The position numbers and the translations under genes were made by a program. From Paraferrimonas haliotis (GTDB lineage: Bacteria > Pseudomonadota > Gammaproteobacteria > Enterobacterales > Shewanellaceae): a DNA stretch of 64,000 bases. Location: NCBI RefSeq assembly GCF_002282895.1, contig NZ_NRRB01000006.1, positions 124,001 through 188,000 of the forward strand, given 5' to 3'. The notes beneath the pieces were generated by a model. That model saw only the letters and a list, made by a program, of their open reading frames with translations. It did no database searches and had not been told where the DNA came from. Positions 38,246 through 47,471 of the stretch are shown one piece after another (the first letter of the stretch is position 1; every line of letters starts with the position of its first letter).

Positions 38246-38935
38246 TTAGTCTTGAGACACTAACCGGAAACCAATTCCATGAACTGTCTTAATCATAGAA
38301 AAAGCAAACGGCTTATCTACCGCATTTCGCAATGTATACATATGGCTTCTAACCGCATCGGTTTCAGGCGAATCTTCTCCCCAGATCTTTTCTACAATGT
38401 GACGTTTACTTAACGCGTTGGGGAATGCTTCTGCAAGCAAGCTTAATATCTGAAAATCTTTACTTGATAACTTGATCGATTCCCCTGCTCGTGAAACTTG
38501 GTTCGTGCTGATATCGATTTTCAAATCGCCTACTTCAAGTATCTTAGATTGGTGCAAACGATGTCGTCTAGTTAATGCAATACACCGCAAATATACTTCT
38601 TCCAACACAAAAGGCTTAGTTAAATAGTCATCGGCTCCGACACCAAACCCTGCCACCTTATGTTCGATGCTATCGCGCGCGGTAAGCATGAGGACAGGAG
38701 GAACGGTATCACATGATTTCTTAATAGCTTCACAAACCTGAATGCCATCTATGTCAGGTAACATTAAATCAAGAATTATTACATCATAATGATTTGAGCA
38801 AGCTAGTGTTATTGCTCGCGCGCCAGTTTCAGCATAGTCAACAACGAACCCTTTACTTTCTAAAAAGTTACAGAGTTGGATTGCTATGTCATGCGTATCT
38901 TCGACTATTAATACCGAGCTGTGTTGCTGACTCAT
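38246..38935 (-). CDS. OmpR/PhoB-family response regulator
   Basis: A 229-residue DNA-binding regulator: receiver domain with the acidic pocket and phospho-acceptor Asp56 in IILDLMLPD, the conserved Thr in LMLTAR and Lys in YLTKP, then a winged-helix output domain (LSSKDFQILSLLAEAFPNALSKRHIVEKIWGEDSPETDAVRSHMYTLRNAVD). It pairs with the adjacent kinase. Its start lies 10 bases from the end of the upstream peptidase gene, so it is in the same transcript. Confidence 0.93.
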   Translation of the reverse strand: MSQQHSSVLIVEDTHDIAIQLCNFLESKGFVVDYAETGARAITLACSNHYDVIILDLMLPDIDGIQVCEAIKKSCDTVPPVLMLTARDSIEHKVAGFGVGADDYLTKPFVLEEVYLRCIALTRRHRLHQSKILEVGDLKIDISTNQVSRAGESIKLSSKDFQILSLLAEAFPNALSKRHIVEKIWGEDSPETDAVRSHMYTLRNAVDKPFAFSMIKTVHGIGFRLVSQD

Positions 38936-38945
38936 TGATGCCTAC

Positions 38946-40412
38946 CTAGTTGCGAACAGTCTCTTGATAATTCTCATTTAAAAGTAATCTGATTAAATGC
39001 AGTGACTTGTCATTGTGTTTTCCCAAAGTAAATTGATACGAGTCATCCACTATGGATTGGCCTAGCGAACTATAGTCAAATTCATTGACATTATAGTGTG
39101 GAATAACACCTTGACGAGTCAAGTCTCCATTTGGTCTAACTAACATACGTGTTGCGATGTAAGCGCGAAGTTGAGAGTGAGGTAAATTAAACAAGTTTCC
39201 CTGAGCTGACTGATTGGTAAATCCACCAGTCGTCTCACCTACTAAGGTTGCAAAACCGTTATCTTTAAGAGTTGTTGCCAGCACGATTGAAGCGGAATAT
39301 GTCACTGGACCTATTAGTAAATAGGTATCACCTTTAAAGCGTCTATTTTCTGCAATGGGTTTTTCCCAATCATCCCAATCTGACGTTAGTATTTCTCCCT
39401 CATCACCTTTGTAATTGAACCAGCCTCGGTTGTCCTTGTTGAGCTTTTCTTTGAGTTTAGAAATAACCCTGAAAGGTTTATCGGCTAAGTGCCGAGAAAG
39501 ATAGATTACCGTATCTGTATTCCCGCCTGAGTTGTCACGTACATCAATGATTAAGTGTTTGATGCTTTGCTTACGAATTGTTGAAAAAGTGGCATCTATA
39601 AACCTCTTAAATTCATCAGGTTCAATATCAAAATGAGCTAAATAGATGAAACCAACATCATTTGAAAGCTGTCTGTAGTAATACGGTTCTTCAAAATGGC
39701 TTGGAACGAATTCTTGTGCGGTATCATCGACTTCGGGCCAGTTACTTTGACGATTAATAGTAACTTTCTTCAGTTCTTTATCTGATGAGAACTCGACGGT
39801 GAATTCATCTAAGAAACCATAAACGGCCCACAATGCGGTATCAAAACGTATTACAGCACTATGCTCGCGTAATAATCTAGTTTCACCAGAAGAGTACTGA
39901 ACTAAGTTTTCGAGAATGACACTAGTAGGAATCCCATTTATAGATTTAATCTCAGAAAACTGTGGTATCACGGTATCGCCTGTTCTGTAGGCATTTCTCA
40001 GCTCCAAGCTTCCAGTTTTAGTCCTTTTAACTTCAAATGGAAAGGTCTTACTACCTGCAGCAAGCGCTTTATTGAGTTCTTGATATGGCCAAATTAAAAG
40101 GGCATGCCCGTCTTGAAAATATGGAGTTAGTTTACCTACAACGCGATAGAACTCTACGCGTGTCATCGGCGCATTTATACTGGCTTTCAGCTCATTGGCA
40201 TAGTTTCGCAACGTATCGAGATCAGCATATTCTTCAATATTAGGATGACGCTGAATAGCACCAACTAACAGTGCATCAACATCTGTGCGCATTTGTGCAA
40301 CCGTTAGCTTGTGGGTCATCAATGACTCATCTTCCAAGTCGGGGTATATATCTAGATGACTTTGAGTACAGCCACCTAACGTCAAGGTTAATAACAAAAC
40401 AAAGGTTCTCAT
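38946..40412 (-). CDS. S41-type (tail-specific protease-like) lipoprotein
   Basis: First gene of the AT-rich cluster. A lipobox at LTLGGC (Cys15) suggests an outer-membrane or periplasmic lipoprotein of 488 residues. The C-terminal half has the S41/TSPc core: DVGFIYLAHFD...IDVRDNSGGNTDTV, then GPVTYSASIVLATTLKDNGFATLVGETTGG with Ser373 as candidate nucleophile. No clear PDZ domain is seen, and a clear catalytic Lys could not be placed by eye, so activity is uncertain. It might cleave or bind a periplasmic protein sensed by the kinase encoded downstream. Confidence 0.82.
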   Translation of the reverse strand: MRTFVLLLTLTLGGCTQSHLDIYPDLEDESLMTHKLTVAQMRTDVDALLVGAIQRHPNIEEYADLDTLRNYANELKASINAPMTRVEFYRVVGKLTPYFQDGHALLIWPYQELNKALAAGSKTFPFEVKRTKTGSLELRNAYRTGDTVIPQFSEIKSINGIPTSVILENLVQYSSGETRLLREHSAVIRFDTALWAVYGFLDEFTVEFSSDKELKKVTINRQSNWPEVDDTAQEFVPSHFEEPYYYRQLSNDVGFIYLAHFDIEPDEFKRFIDATFSTIRKQSIKHLIIDVRDNSGGNTDTVIYLSRHLADKPFRVISKLKEKLNKDNRGWFNYKGDEGEILTSDWDDWEKPIAENRRFKGDTYLLIGPVTYSASIVLATTLKDNGFATLVGETTGGFTNQSAQGNLFNLPHSQLRAYIATRMLVRPNGDLTRQGVIPHYNVNEFDYSSLGQSIVDDSYQFTLGKHNDKSLHLIRLLLNENYQETVRN

Positions 40413-40702
40413 GTCGAATTGCCTTTAAAAATCATAATGATTGCAAAGTATCAAATCGGTTGTGAAGATTTTGTCGTGTATAAAATATCGATGATTTTCT
40501 GAGTTCAATTGGAGCGTTATGATGAACCCTGGGTCTTAATTGTGTGACCTGCAGAGCACTTAGAAATATGGCATACAACGAGGTAAGCCAGTAAAGGGCT
40601 AATCATTGTTTGCGAGCCAAGCAACAACCACCATAGCCTTCGCGCTCCCCGTTTTGTAGAATCGTATCTCATGTAACCTGCGAACTGGCTTTAATACCCC
40701 CC

Positions 40703-41296
40703 ATGACCACAAGCATCGATTATTACGACGCGAATGCACAAGACTTCTTCGACTCCACGGTTGATGTGGATATGCGTTCCATTTATCAGGAGTTTGTATC
40801 CAGACTCGCAGTCGGCGCAACCTTGGTGGATGCCGGTTGTGGCTCGGGTCGCGATGCGCGCTACTTCGCTCAACAAGGCTTTCAGGTGCTAGCTTTTGAT
40901 GCCAGTGAAGCGCTGGTAACGCTTGCGCAAAATCGGACAGGCTTAAGGGTTGTAAAGGCACGCTTTTTAGATTTTCAAACCCTGCTTGCATCGTTGGACG
41001 GCATTTGGGCCTGCGCCTCGCTGCTTCATGTTGCTAAAGCGGAACTCTCGGCAACCTTCACCCATTTAAGCCAATTCTTAAAACCAGACGCTGTTTTCTA
41101 TTGCTCGTTTAAATACGGCGATGATGAAGTGTCGCGAAACGGTAGGCGATTTACTAACCTCGATGAAGTCTCACTTGCAGCGCTATTAAAGCAAGCGGAC
41201 TGCGGGTTAACAATCTCAAAAACTTGGGTAACAACCGACGTTAGACCAGGGCGAGAACAAGAGAACTGGCTCAATGCCATACTGACTAAAGGATAA
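40703..41296 (+). CDS. Class I SAM-dependent methyltransferase
   Basis: A 197-residue Rossmann-fold methyltransferase. Motif I LVDAGCGSGRDARYFAQQGF (about 41-60), an acidic end of strand 2 (LAFDASEAL) and WACASLLHV (motif IV region) are typical of small-molecule or protein methyltransferases; DNA-methylase motifs such as NPPY or DPPY are absent. Only 4 bases separate it from the large nuclease-helicase gene, so the two are co-expressed. The ribosome binding site is weak. The upstream 290 bases (40413-40702) show no gene. Substrate unknown. Confidence 0.8.
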   Translation: MTTSIDYYDANAQDFFDSTVDVDMRSIYQEFVSRLAVGATLVDAGCGSGRDARYFAQQGFQVLAFDASEALVTLAQNRTGLRVVKARFLDFQTLLASLDGIWACASLLHVAKAELSATFTHLSQFLKPDAVFYCSFKYGDDEVSRNGRRFTNLDEVSLAALLKQADCGLTISKTWVTTDVRPGREQENWLNAILTKG

Positions 41297-41300
41297 AGCA

Positions 41301-43871
41301 GTGCTAACGGTTACAGACATTGATGCGGTGATGGCCGAGATCCATTATCAGCGCGTTGACAGCAACCCTATGGGGTATTTGTATACCCATAGCAACAATA
41401 AACCGGTCTTGGTCGATATAAACTTTGAGCTGAGTGACTTTCCTTATGTGGCTTATACCAGTTACCAAAACGAGCTCATGTTTCGCTATCAAGGGGTGTA
41501 TCGTTTTATTGCTCGAACAAGGTATGAGTTTCTGCAGCAAATCGATAAATTCATTCTAAACCCACCAAAAATCGAAGATATTCAAATTCGAATCTACGGA
41601 GGGAATCGGACCGAAAAGCATCTTGAGCCGACGCCACCGGAGTTTAATTTTTCCCGCACCTTTGAAGAGGTTTTCAGTTCTAAGTCGTTACATGCTCTGC
41701 ATCCGGAAGAAAAGTATGTGGATGTGGACGGTCATCTTCGTTACGTTGATTTTATGCTGCACCGGCAAACCAGCAATGTCGCCATTGAGTTAAACGGCGA
41801 GCGTTATCATCACCCCATTGCCATTACTCGCGAGCGATATTTATCACAGCTCACCAAGCAAAACTCTTTGATTTATGATGGCACTCCTGTGTATCGCTGG
41901 TCTGATAGAGGCATGCGTGATGACTTTAAGTTTAAAGACCAACTGCTGCAGTTCTTTGGGGAACCCAATGACTTTAAGGCAACACCTTATTTTAAAGGCA
42001 AAAGAAAGGTGGACTTTCAGCTTTATGAGCATCAGCAACAGGCGGTGGAATCCATCGCCAAAAAACGAAAACTTGGACAAACAGCCTTTTTAATCGAATT
42101 GCCTACTGGAACCGGCAAAACAGAAGTATTTATAGAGGACTATCGATTGCAGTTGCAGCAGGGTAATTGTTATAAGGCCTTAGCTGTTGTGCCAACTATT
42201 AACTTACGGGAACAGCTAGTTAAGCGAGTGAAAGCTCAGTTACCGTGTGTTAAGGTTTCTGAAGCATTAGATGATCAGTGCGCCGATTTGATTGTGACCA
42301 CCAATGCCGCCATTGTGCGTCATTATCAGCAATTCCCTTCGACCCAGTTTGACTACCTATTAATTGATGAGGCTCATCATGCGGTGGCTCACGGGTTAAG
42401 TCGAGTGCTCGAGCATTTTACCCCTAAAACCTTGTTGGGGTTAACCGCAACAACCGAGCTGTTGTCACCGAAAAAGCTGGAAAGTATTTTTGGTAACTTT
42501 ACCGCTGAATTAACCTTAGAAGAGGCGGTAAAGCGTGGTTTAGCGCCACCCATTCGTGTCTTTCGTCTAGAGTCGAATATCGATTTTTCTAAAGTGCGCT
42601 TTAATGGCAAAGAGTTCGTGAAATCGGATCTCAATAAAACCGTACAGATCCCATCGCGAGACAGTCTAATTGCCGACTTACTGGCAAAATACTTCTCCAG
42701 TGATGACCCAACAAAGCTGGCCAAGCAAGGCATCGTATTTTGCGTTGACGTTAAACACACCCAGCGCATGGCCAAAGCGCTGCAAGCAGTGGGCATTAGC
42801 GCGAAGTCGGTTCACGGCAAAGACAGCTCCGGTATTGATGAGTATTTCGCGGGTAAGGTGCAATTTTTGTGTGCTTGCCAACTGCTCAGTGAAGGCTGGG
42901 ATGCACCGCAAACAAGCGTTGTGGTTATGGCCAGGCCCACCATGTCAAAAGCCTTGTATGTGCAGCAGCTTGGTCGAGGCACCCGTCTCGCCGAAAACAA
43001 AGAAGCGCTTTATGTTATTGATATCATAGACAACTACGCAGGGGCACTGCTGCAACCTTGGAACATCAATGCGCTGTTTGGGATTCCGCACTACACCCCA
43101 TTTGCTGATTTAGGCAGTTACGATAATCCGGTTCCACAAACCGAAGTGACCGTGCTGGATGGATTGTATGAACAAGTGAGACGCCTTGAGCAAATTAATC
43201 TGTTTAACTTTGAAAAGGAATTTGGTGATTTGCTCAGTACAGAGCAAGTTGCTCGCGAGTGCTTTGTGTCCACTGGCACCATTACCGCTTGGTTGAAAAA
43301 AGGCGACATCACGCCTACGCGTTCAGTACCCTTTGGTCGCAGTCAGCTGCATTACTTTTCAGATGAGAACGTGCAATCGATCAAAGCCAAGAAAAACATT
43401 AAGCCCAGAACCGAAGAAACTCGCAAGCAAGACTTCTTTGAGTTTCTTGAAAAACGCGATTACACCTTTTCGTTTAAGATCATTTTCTTGCTCGCCTTTT
43501 TAAAGTGCCATCAACAAAACGGCGAAGCGAACAGCGATGATTTAGCGTCTATCTATCAAAACTTCTATCTAAAATTGCACGAACGTCATAGTAAGTGTGA
43601 AAAAGATGCCAGCCCATTGAATAACTTAGCTACTCTGCAAGACATCAAATACATTAAAAACAGCATCGCTAAAAACCCGTTTGAGAAATTTGAGCGTAAG
43701 CGCTTCTTTTATCAATCGAGCGAGCTTGCCATTACATCGGTGGATCCGGTTTTGTGGAGTAAGCTGAATAAAGGTGATTTGGAGAGCATTCGCGAGCAAA
43801 TGATCAAAGACGGCATCGATTATTTTGCCAAGGTGGGTATTGCCTTGTCGGCGGATGATTTTCGGTTTTGA
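41301..43871 (+). CDS. Nuclease-like domain fused to superfamily II helicase and HTH
   Basis: An 856-residue multidomain protein. Residues about 130-225 look like a PD-(D/E)XK or Vsr-like nuclease: YVDVDGHLRYVDFML (Asp near 150), VAIELNGERYHHP (Glu near 162), then YDGTPVYRW. The SF2 helicase core follows: Walker A LPTGTGKTE (about 267), DEAH box LLIDEAHHA (about 356), LLGLTATTE, and motif VI QQLGRGTRLAE (about 554). A MerR/excisionase-like HTH (TEQVARECFVSTGTITAWLKKGDITP) lies at about 646-700, then a helical C-terminal domain I do not recognise. GTG start with AAAGGA. Translationally close to the methyltransferase. Restriction, repair and defence roles are all possible. Confidence 0.8.
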   Translation: MLTVTDIDAVMAEIHYQRVDSNPMGYLYTHSNNKPVLVDINFELSDFPYVAYTSYQNELMFRYQGVYRFIARTRYEFLQQIDKFILNPPKIEDIQIRIYGGNRTEKHLEPTPPEFNFSRTFEEVFSSKSLHALHPEEKYVDVDGHLRYVDFMLHRQTSNVAIELNGERYHHPIAITRERYLSQLTKQNSLIYDGTPVYRWSDRGMRDDFKFKDQLLQFFGEPNDFKATPYFKGKRKVDFQLYEHQQQAVESIAKKRKLGQTAFLIELPTGTGKTEVFIEDYRLQLQQGNCYKALAVVPTINLREQLVKRVKAQLPCVKVSEALDDQCADLIVTTNAAIVRHYQQFPSTQFDYLLIDEAHHAVAHGLSRVLEHFTPKTLLGLTATTELLSPKKLESIFGNFTAELTLEEAVKRGLAPPIRVFRLESNIDFSKVRFNGKEFVKSDLNKTVQIPSRDSLIADLLAKYFSSDDPTKLAKQGIVFCVDVKHTQRMAKALQAVGISAKSVHGKDSSGIDEYFAGKVQFLCACQLLSEGWDAPQTSVVVMARPTMSKALYVQQLGRGTRLAENKEALYVIDIIDNYAGALLQPWNINALFGIPHYTPFADLGSYDNPVPQTEVTVLDGLYEQVRRLEQINLFNFEKEFGDLLSTEQVARECFVSTGTITAWLKKGDITPTRSVPFGRSQLHYFSDENVQSIKAKKNIKPRTEETRKQDFFEFLEKRDYTFSFKIIFLLAFLKCHQQNGEANSDDLASIYQNFYLKLHERHSKCEKDASPLNNLATLQDIKYIKNSIAKNPFEKFERKRFFYQSSELAITSVDPVLWSKLNKGDLESIREQMIKDGIDYFAKVGIALSADDFRF

Positions 43872-43892
43872 TGTTTATTGGGTACAAATTAA

Positions 43893-43973
43893 AAGGCAAC
43901 CAGCATCATTAAAGACGGCGACTTGATTGAAGTGGACGGCTCTAATGGGGTTGTAAGAAAAACATTTACTTGA
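43893..43973 (+). pseudogene. Remnant of a PEP-utilising (swivelling) domain C-terminus
   Basis: A short frame between two stops reads IIKDGDLIEVDGSNGVVRK and resembles the last beta-turn region of PEP-utilising enzyme mobile domains (DG.L..VDG..G.V). No start, ribosome binding site or upstream homology is visible. It is probably a leftover of a lost gene in front of nhaA. Confidence 0.4.
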
Positions 43974-44042
43974 TCAAAACGACAATATTCTGCATAAAAG
44001 TATAGATTGAATGAATAACAATCAATTTATAGGTAGGTTTTT

Positions 44043-45206
44043 GTGCAGAAAATTGTCAGCTTTTTCAAGCATGATGCAGCGGGTGGCATCATATTGGTGT
44101 TTTCTGCCGCGTTGGCGATGGTGCTGGCGAACTCTCCGTTGTCGGAGCTCTATCAGTCCTTCCTGAATATTCCAGTTAAAGTTCAAATTGCGGACTTTGA
44201 AATCGCTAAGCCGTTGCTGCTTTGGATCAACGACGGCTTGATGGCGATTTTCTTCTTTCTGGTGGGCTTAGAAATTAAACGCGAGCTTCGCGAAGGGCAT
44301 TTGTCGTCGGTGGATCAGGTTATGCTGCCGGCGGTAGCAGCGATTGCCGGTATTGCAGTGCCTGCCTTAGTTTATGCTTGGTTTAACGCGGGTGACTCCG
44401 TTGCGATTAACGGCTGGGCCATTCCGTCTGCAACGGATATTGCCTTTGCGGTGGGGATCTTCGTATTGTTTGGCAAATCACTGCCAACCTCGTTGAAACT
44501 GTTTTTACTCAGCGTTGCTATATTCGATGACATTGGTGCCATTGTCATTATTGCGCTGTTTTATTCCCAAGACTTATCGGCATTATCGCTGGTGATTGCC
44601 GTTGCCGGTTTGTTTATCGTAAGTACTCTGAACCGACTTCGTGTGAATAGCCAAGCGGCCTATATTTTGGTGGGCGTTGTGGTGTGGGCAGCGGTGCTTA
44701 AGTCCGGCGTGCATGCAACGCTTGCGGGTTTTGCGTTGGCGTGGTTTGTGCCTCTTAACGTACGCAATGCTGCAGGAGAGCGCATGCTGGAGCATTTAGA
44801 GCATGCCTTAACGCCATGGGTGACTTTCTTGGTGTTGCCAGTGTTTGCGTTTGCCAATGCTGGCGTGCGCTTGATGGATGCGACGGCGGAAAGCTTTTTA
44901 AACCCCATAACCATAGGTATCGCCTGTGGCTTGTTCATTGGCAAGCAGGTGGGCATATTTGGTTGCTGCTTCTTGGTGGTGAAAGCTGGGTTGGCGCGAT
45001 TGCCGGCGCAGGCAACTTGGTTGCAGTTATATGGCGTGAGCTTGCTGTGCGGTATCGGCTTTACCATGAGCTTGTTTATAGGCTCGCTGGCATTTGCAGA
45101 GCAGGGGCTTGATTACCTGGTGAGCGTAAAAATTGGCGTAGTGGCTGGATCATTGGTGTCGGCGATTGCTGGCGCTTGGGTGTTGTCGCGCTGCAAACCC
45201 CAGTAA
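44043..45206 (+). CDS. nhaA: Na+/H+ antiporter NhaA
   Basis: Inner-membrane antiporter exporting Na+ in exchange for protons, central to salt and alkaline pH tolerance. Support: KHDAAGGIILVFSAALAMVLANSPL at the N-terminus, NDGLMAIFFFLVGLEIKRELREGHL, AIPSATDIAFAVG and the paired aspartates of IFDDIGAI that bind the ion. 387 residues with about 12 segments, as expected. GTG start with TAGG upstream. A REP-like palindrome follows the stop. Confidence 0.96.
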   Translation: MQKIVSFFKHDAAGGIILVFSAALAMVLANSPLSELYQSFLNIPVKVQIADFEIAKPLLLWINDGLMAIFFFLVGLEIKRELREGHLSSVDQVMLPAVAAIAGIAVPALVYAWFNAGDSVAINGWAIPSATDIAFAVGIFVLFGKSLPTSLKLFLLSVAIFDDIGAIVIIALFYSQDLSALSLVIAVAGLFIVSTLNRLRVNSQAAYILVGVVVWAAVLKSGVHATLAGFALAWFVPLNVRNAAGERMLEHLEHALTPWVTFLVLPVFAFANAGVRLMDATAESFLNPITIGIACGLFIGKQVGIFGCCFLVVKAGLARLPAQATWLQLYGVSLLCGIGFTMSLFIGSLAFAEQGLDYLVSVKIGVVAGSLVSAIAGAWVLSRCKPQ

Positions 45207-45216
45207 AACCGCTATA

Positions 45217-45238
45217 GGGTACGTCCCCTACGCTTTTT
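45217..45238. repeat. REP-like palindrome (GGGTACGTCCCC) after nhaA
   Basis: A single copy of the GGGGTACGTCCCC family (45217-45228) with flanking TA arms, followed by a T run, so it may double as the nhaA terminator. Confidence 0.7.
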
Positions 45239-45295
45239 TTTGGCGCTTTGCTGTGTAAAGATAACCGCCCAAATAACGATAAAAATAACAAAACT

Positions 45296-47338
45296 ATGAA
45301 GTACTTATTGCTAGCTTCGGTGGCGTCTTTTGGGGGCTTCGCTGAGCCGCTGGAAAATGATGATATTGATGAGGTGGTGGTGGTCAGCGCTAACCGCTAC
45401 CAAACGCCGCTAACTGAGCTACCGGGCTCGGCGCAGCAGCTAGACGCTGACAGCTTGGCGGCGCTGAATCCGCAGCATATCCAGCAAGCGCTGGTGCAGG
45501 TGGCGGGCGCTACCTTTGCTCGCGGCGATGGGGTGGAGTATTTGCCGGGCTTAAGAAGTCCGGTACAAACCGGCCCCGGCGCCTGTGGCTCGGTGTTAAG
45601 CGCGGTTGACGGGATCCCGCTAAGAGCGGCGGGTTTTTGCAACATCAACGAGCTGTTTGAAGCGCCTATCGAGCTTGGCGCCAGCATTGAGGTGCTGTCG
45701 GGCCCTTGGAGCACCATCTACGGCTCCAATGCGCTCACCGGTGTCGTAAATGTGCTCACTCCAGACTTCGCCGAGCGTGGCTCGCAGCTATCGGTAACGC
45801 TGAGCGACAACGCTTATCATCAACTCACTGGCCTATACGATGGTCAAACAGGTGAGCACGACATTATCGCGGCCGCCAGTATCAGCCATGATGACGGCTA
45901 CCGTGACAGCTCCGGCTACAACCAGCAAAAACTGCTGTTAAAGCATGGGATTACGCTGGATAGCTTCCGAGTCATCTCAACACTTAACGTCAGTCGGCTT
46001 GATCAACAAACCGCAGCGTACCTAGTGGGTAAAGATAGCTATAAAGATAAAGAACTCTCGAAAACTAACCCGGCACCAGAAGCGTATCGCAAAGCGCATT
46101 CCATTCGCTTTAGCAGTCGCATCGATGGCGGTAACGACGACCTTCGCTGGCAAATAACCCCATATGCTCGCTACGTAGATATGGAGTTTTTACAGCACTT
46201 CTTGCCCGGCACTCCGGTGGAAGAAAACCATCACACCAGTTTGGGTGTGCAAACCTCGTGGTTGTGGCACTGGTTAGAAGCGGGTGTGGATCTCGAATAC
46301 ACCCAAGGCTCTTTGCTGCAGTTTCAAGAAAAGCCTACTCAAGGCAGCGACTTCTTAGAAGCCACCATTCCCGTCGGCAAGCACTATGACTACAAGGTCG
46401 ATGCAACCCTTGTCTCGCCGTTTGCCCAAGTCACAGTCCCTCTCACTGAACAGTTAACCATGACTCTAGCCGCTCGTGTGGACTATCAGCACTACGACTA
46501 TCAAAACCAAATGAATTCCGGTCGCGTGGATGAGCAGGGCATGCCCTGCGGCTTTGGCGGTTGTCGCTATAATCGTCCCGAGTCTAGTCGCGACAGCTTT
46601 AGCGCGTTTTCGCCAAAGGCAGGACTTATTTACCAGCTCACCCCAAACCATCAGCTGTTTAGCAACGTAAGCCGCGGCCATCGAGCGCCGCAAGCCACCG
46701 AGCTCTATCGCCTTCAGCGCGCCCAAAACAAAACCGATTTGTCTAACGAAACTCTGGACAGCGCTGAACTGGGTTGGCGTGGCAACCACAATGCATGGCG
46801 CTGGCAAGCGGCCGCCTACTGGATGAAGCGCGACAACTTAATTCTTAGAGACAGTGATTTCTTCACCGTTACCGGCGGCACTACCAACCACAAAGGCATT
46901 GAAGCCAAGCTGGTGGCCCAACTTAGCAACCATTGGCAATGGCAATTTAACGGCAGTTACGCCATTCATCGCTACGGTGACGTGCCTCAGTTGGGTGATG
47001 TAAAGGGCAATCGCGTAGATAGTGCGCCAGCGTTTAACGGCTCCAGCCAGCTGCGTTGGCAACTAACTGAAGCCCTTAACGCCACCGCCGAGTGGCTGTA
47101 TGTGGATGAGTACTACACAGATGCCGCTAATATGCACCAATACGATGGCCATCAATTGGTTAATCTGAGAGGGCAATGGCAAATGACCGAGGCGTTTATA
47201 ATAAGCGCTAAAGTGGATAATTTGCTTGATACACGTTACGCCGAGCGCGCCGATTACAGCAATTTTTCCGGCGACCGTTATTTTCCCGGACGTGGGCGCA
47301 CTGCGTACCTTGAATTCAATTACCGTATGCCGATGTAA
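45296..47338 (+). CDS. TonB-dependent outer-membrane receptor
   Basis: Ligand-gated outer-membrane barrel of 680 residues. The start at ATG 45296 gives the short export signal MKYLLLASVASFGGFAEPL. A TonB-box-like segment (DIDEVVVVSANR) is followed by a plug domain with TELPGSAQQLDADSL and VEVLSGPWSTIYGSNALTGVVNV, then barrel strands ending YFPGRGRTAYLEFNYRM. The plug carries unusual cysteines (GPGACGS, AGFCNI), and the barrel a GFGGCR turn. The substrate is not clear; no siderophore, haem or vitamin genes are adjacent. Confidence 0.9.
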   Translation: MKYLLLASVASFGGFAEPLENDDIDEVVVVSANRYQTPLTELPGSAQQLDADSLAALNPQHIQQALVQVAGATFARGDGVEYLPGLRSPVQTGPGACGSVLSAVDGIPLRAAGFCNINELFEAPIELGASIEVLSGPWSTIYGSNALTGVVNVLTPDFAERGSQLSVTLSDNAYHQLTGLYDGQTGEHDIIAAASISHDDGYRDSSGYNQQKLLLKHGITLDSFRVISTLNVSRLDQQTAAYLVGKDSYKDKELSKTNPAPEAYRKAHSIRFSSRIDGGNDDLRWQITPYARYVDMEFLQHFLPGTPVEENHHTSLGVQTSWLWHWLEAGVDLEYTQGSLLQFQEKPTQGSDFLEATIPVGKHYDYKVDATLVSPFAQVTVPLTEQLTMTLAARVDYQHYDYQNQMNSGRVDEQGMPCGFGGCRYNRPESSRDSFSAFSPKAGLIYQLTPNHQLFSNVSRGHRAPQATELYRLQRAQNKTDLSNETLDSAELGWRGNHNAWRWQAAAYWMKRDNLILRDSDFFTVTGGTTNHKGIEAKLVAQLSNHWQWQFNGSYAIHRYGDVPQLGDVKGNRVDSAPAFNGSSQLRWQLTEALNATAEWLYVDEYYTDAANMHQYDGHQLVNLRGQWQMTEAFIISAKVDNLLDTRYAERADYSNFSGDRYFPGRGRTAYLEFNYRMPM

Positions 47339-47471
47339 CAACTTGAAACGACTTAACGCCGTTTGAGTATGGCAAGTTATCAAGGGTTACTATAAAGTGA
47401 GATTTAGCTAATCCTAAATTGGCATAAAATGACTTGTTACCAGCGATCATTATTATTAAATGGAGAACAAG

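Noticed and set aside
40599-40991. Antisense frame over the methyltransferase start
   Set aside because: Low-complexity, basic translation with no family features; the plus-strand methyltransferase has clear SAM motifs.
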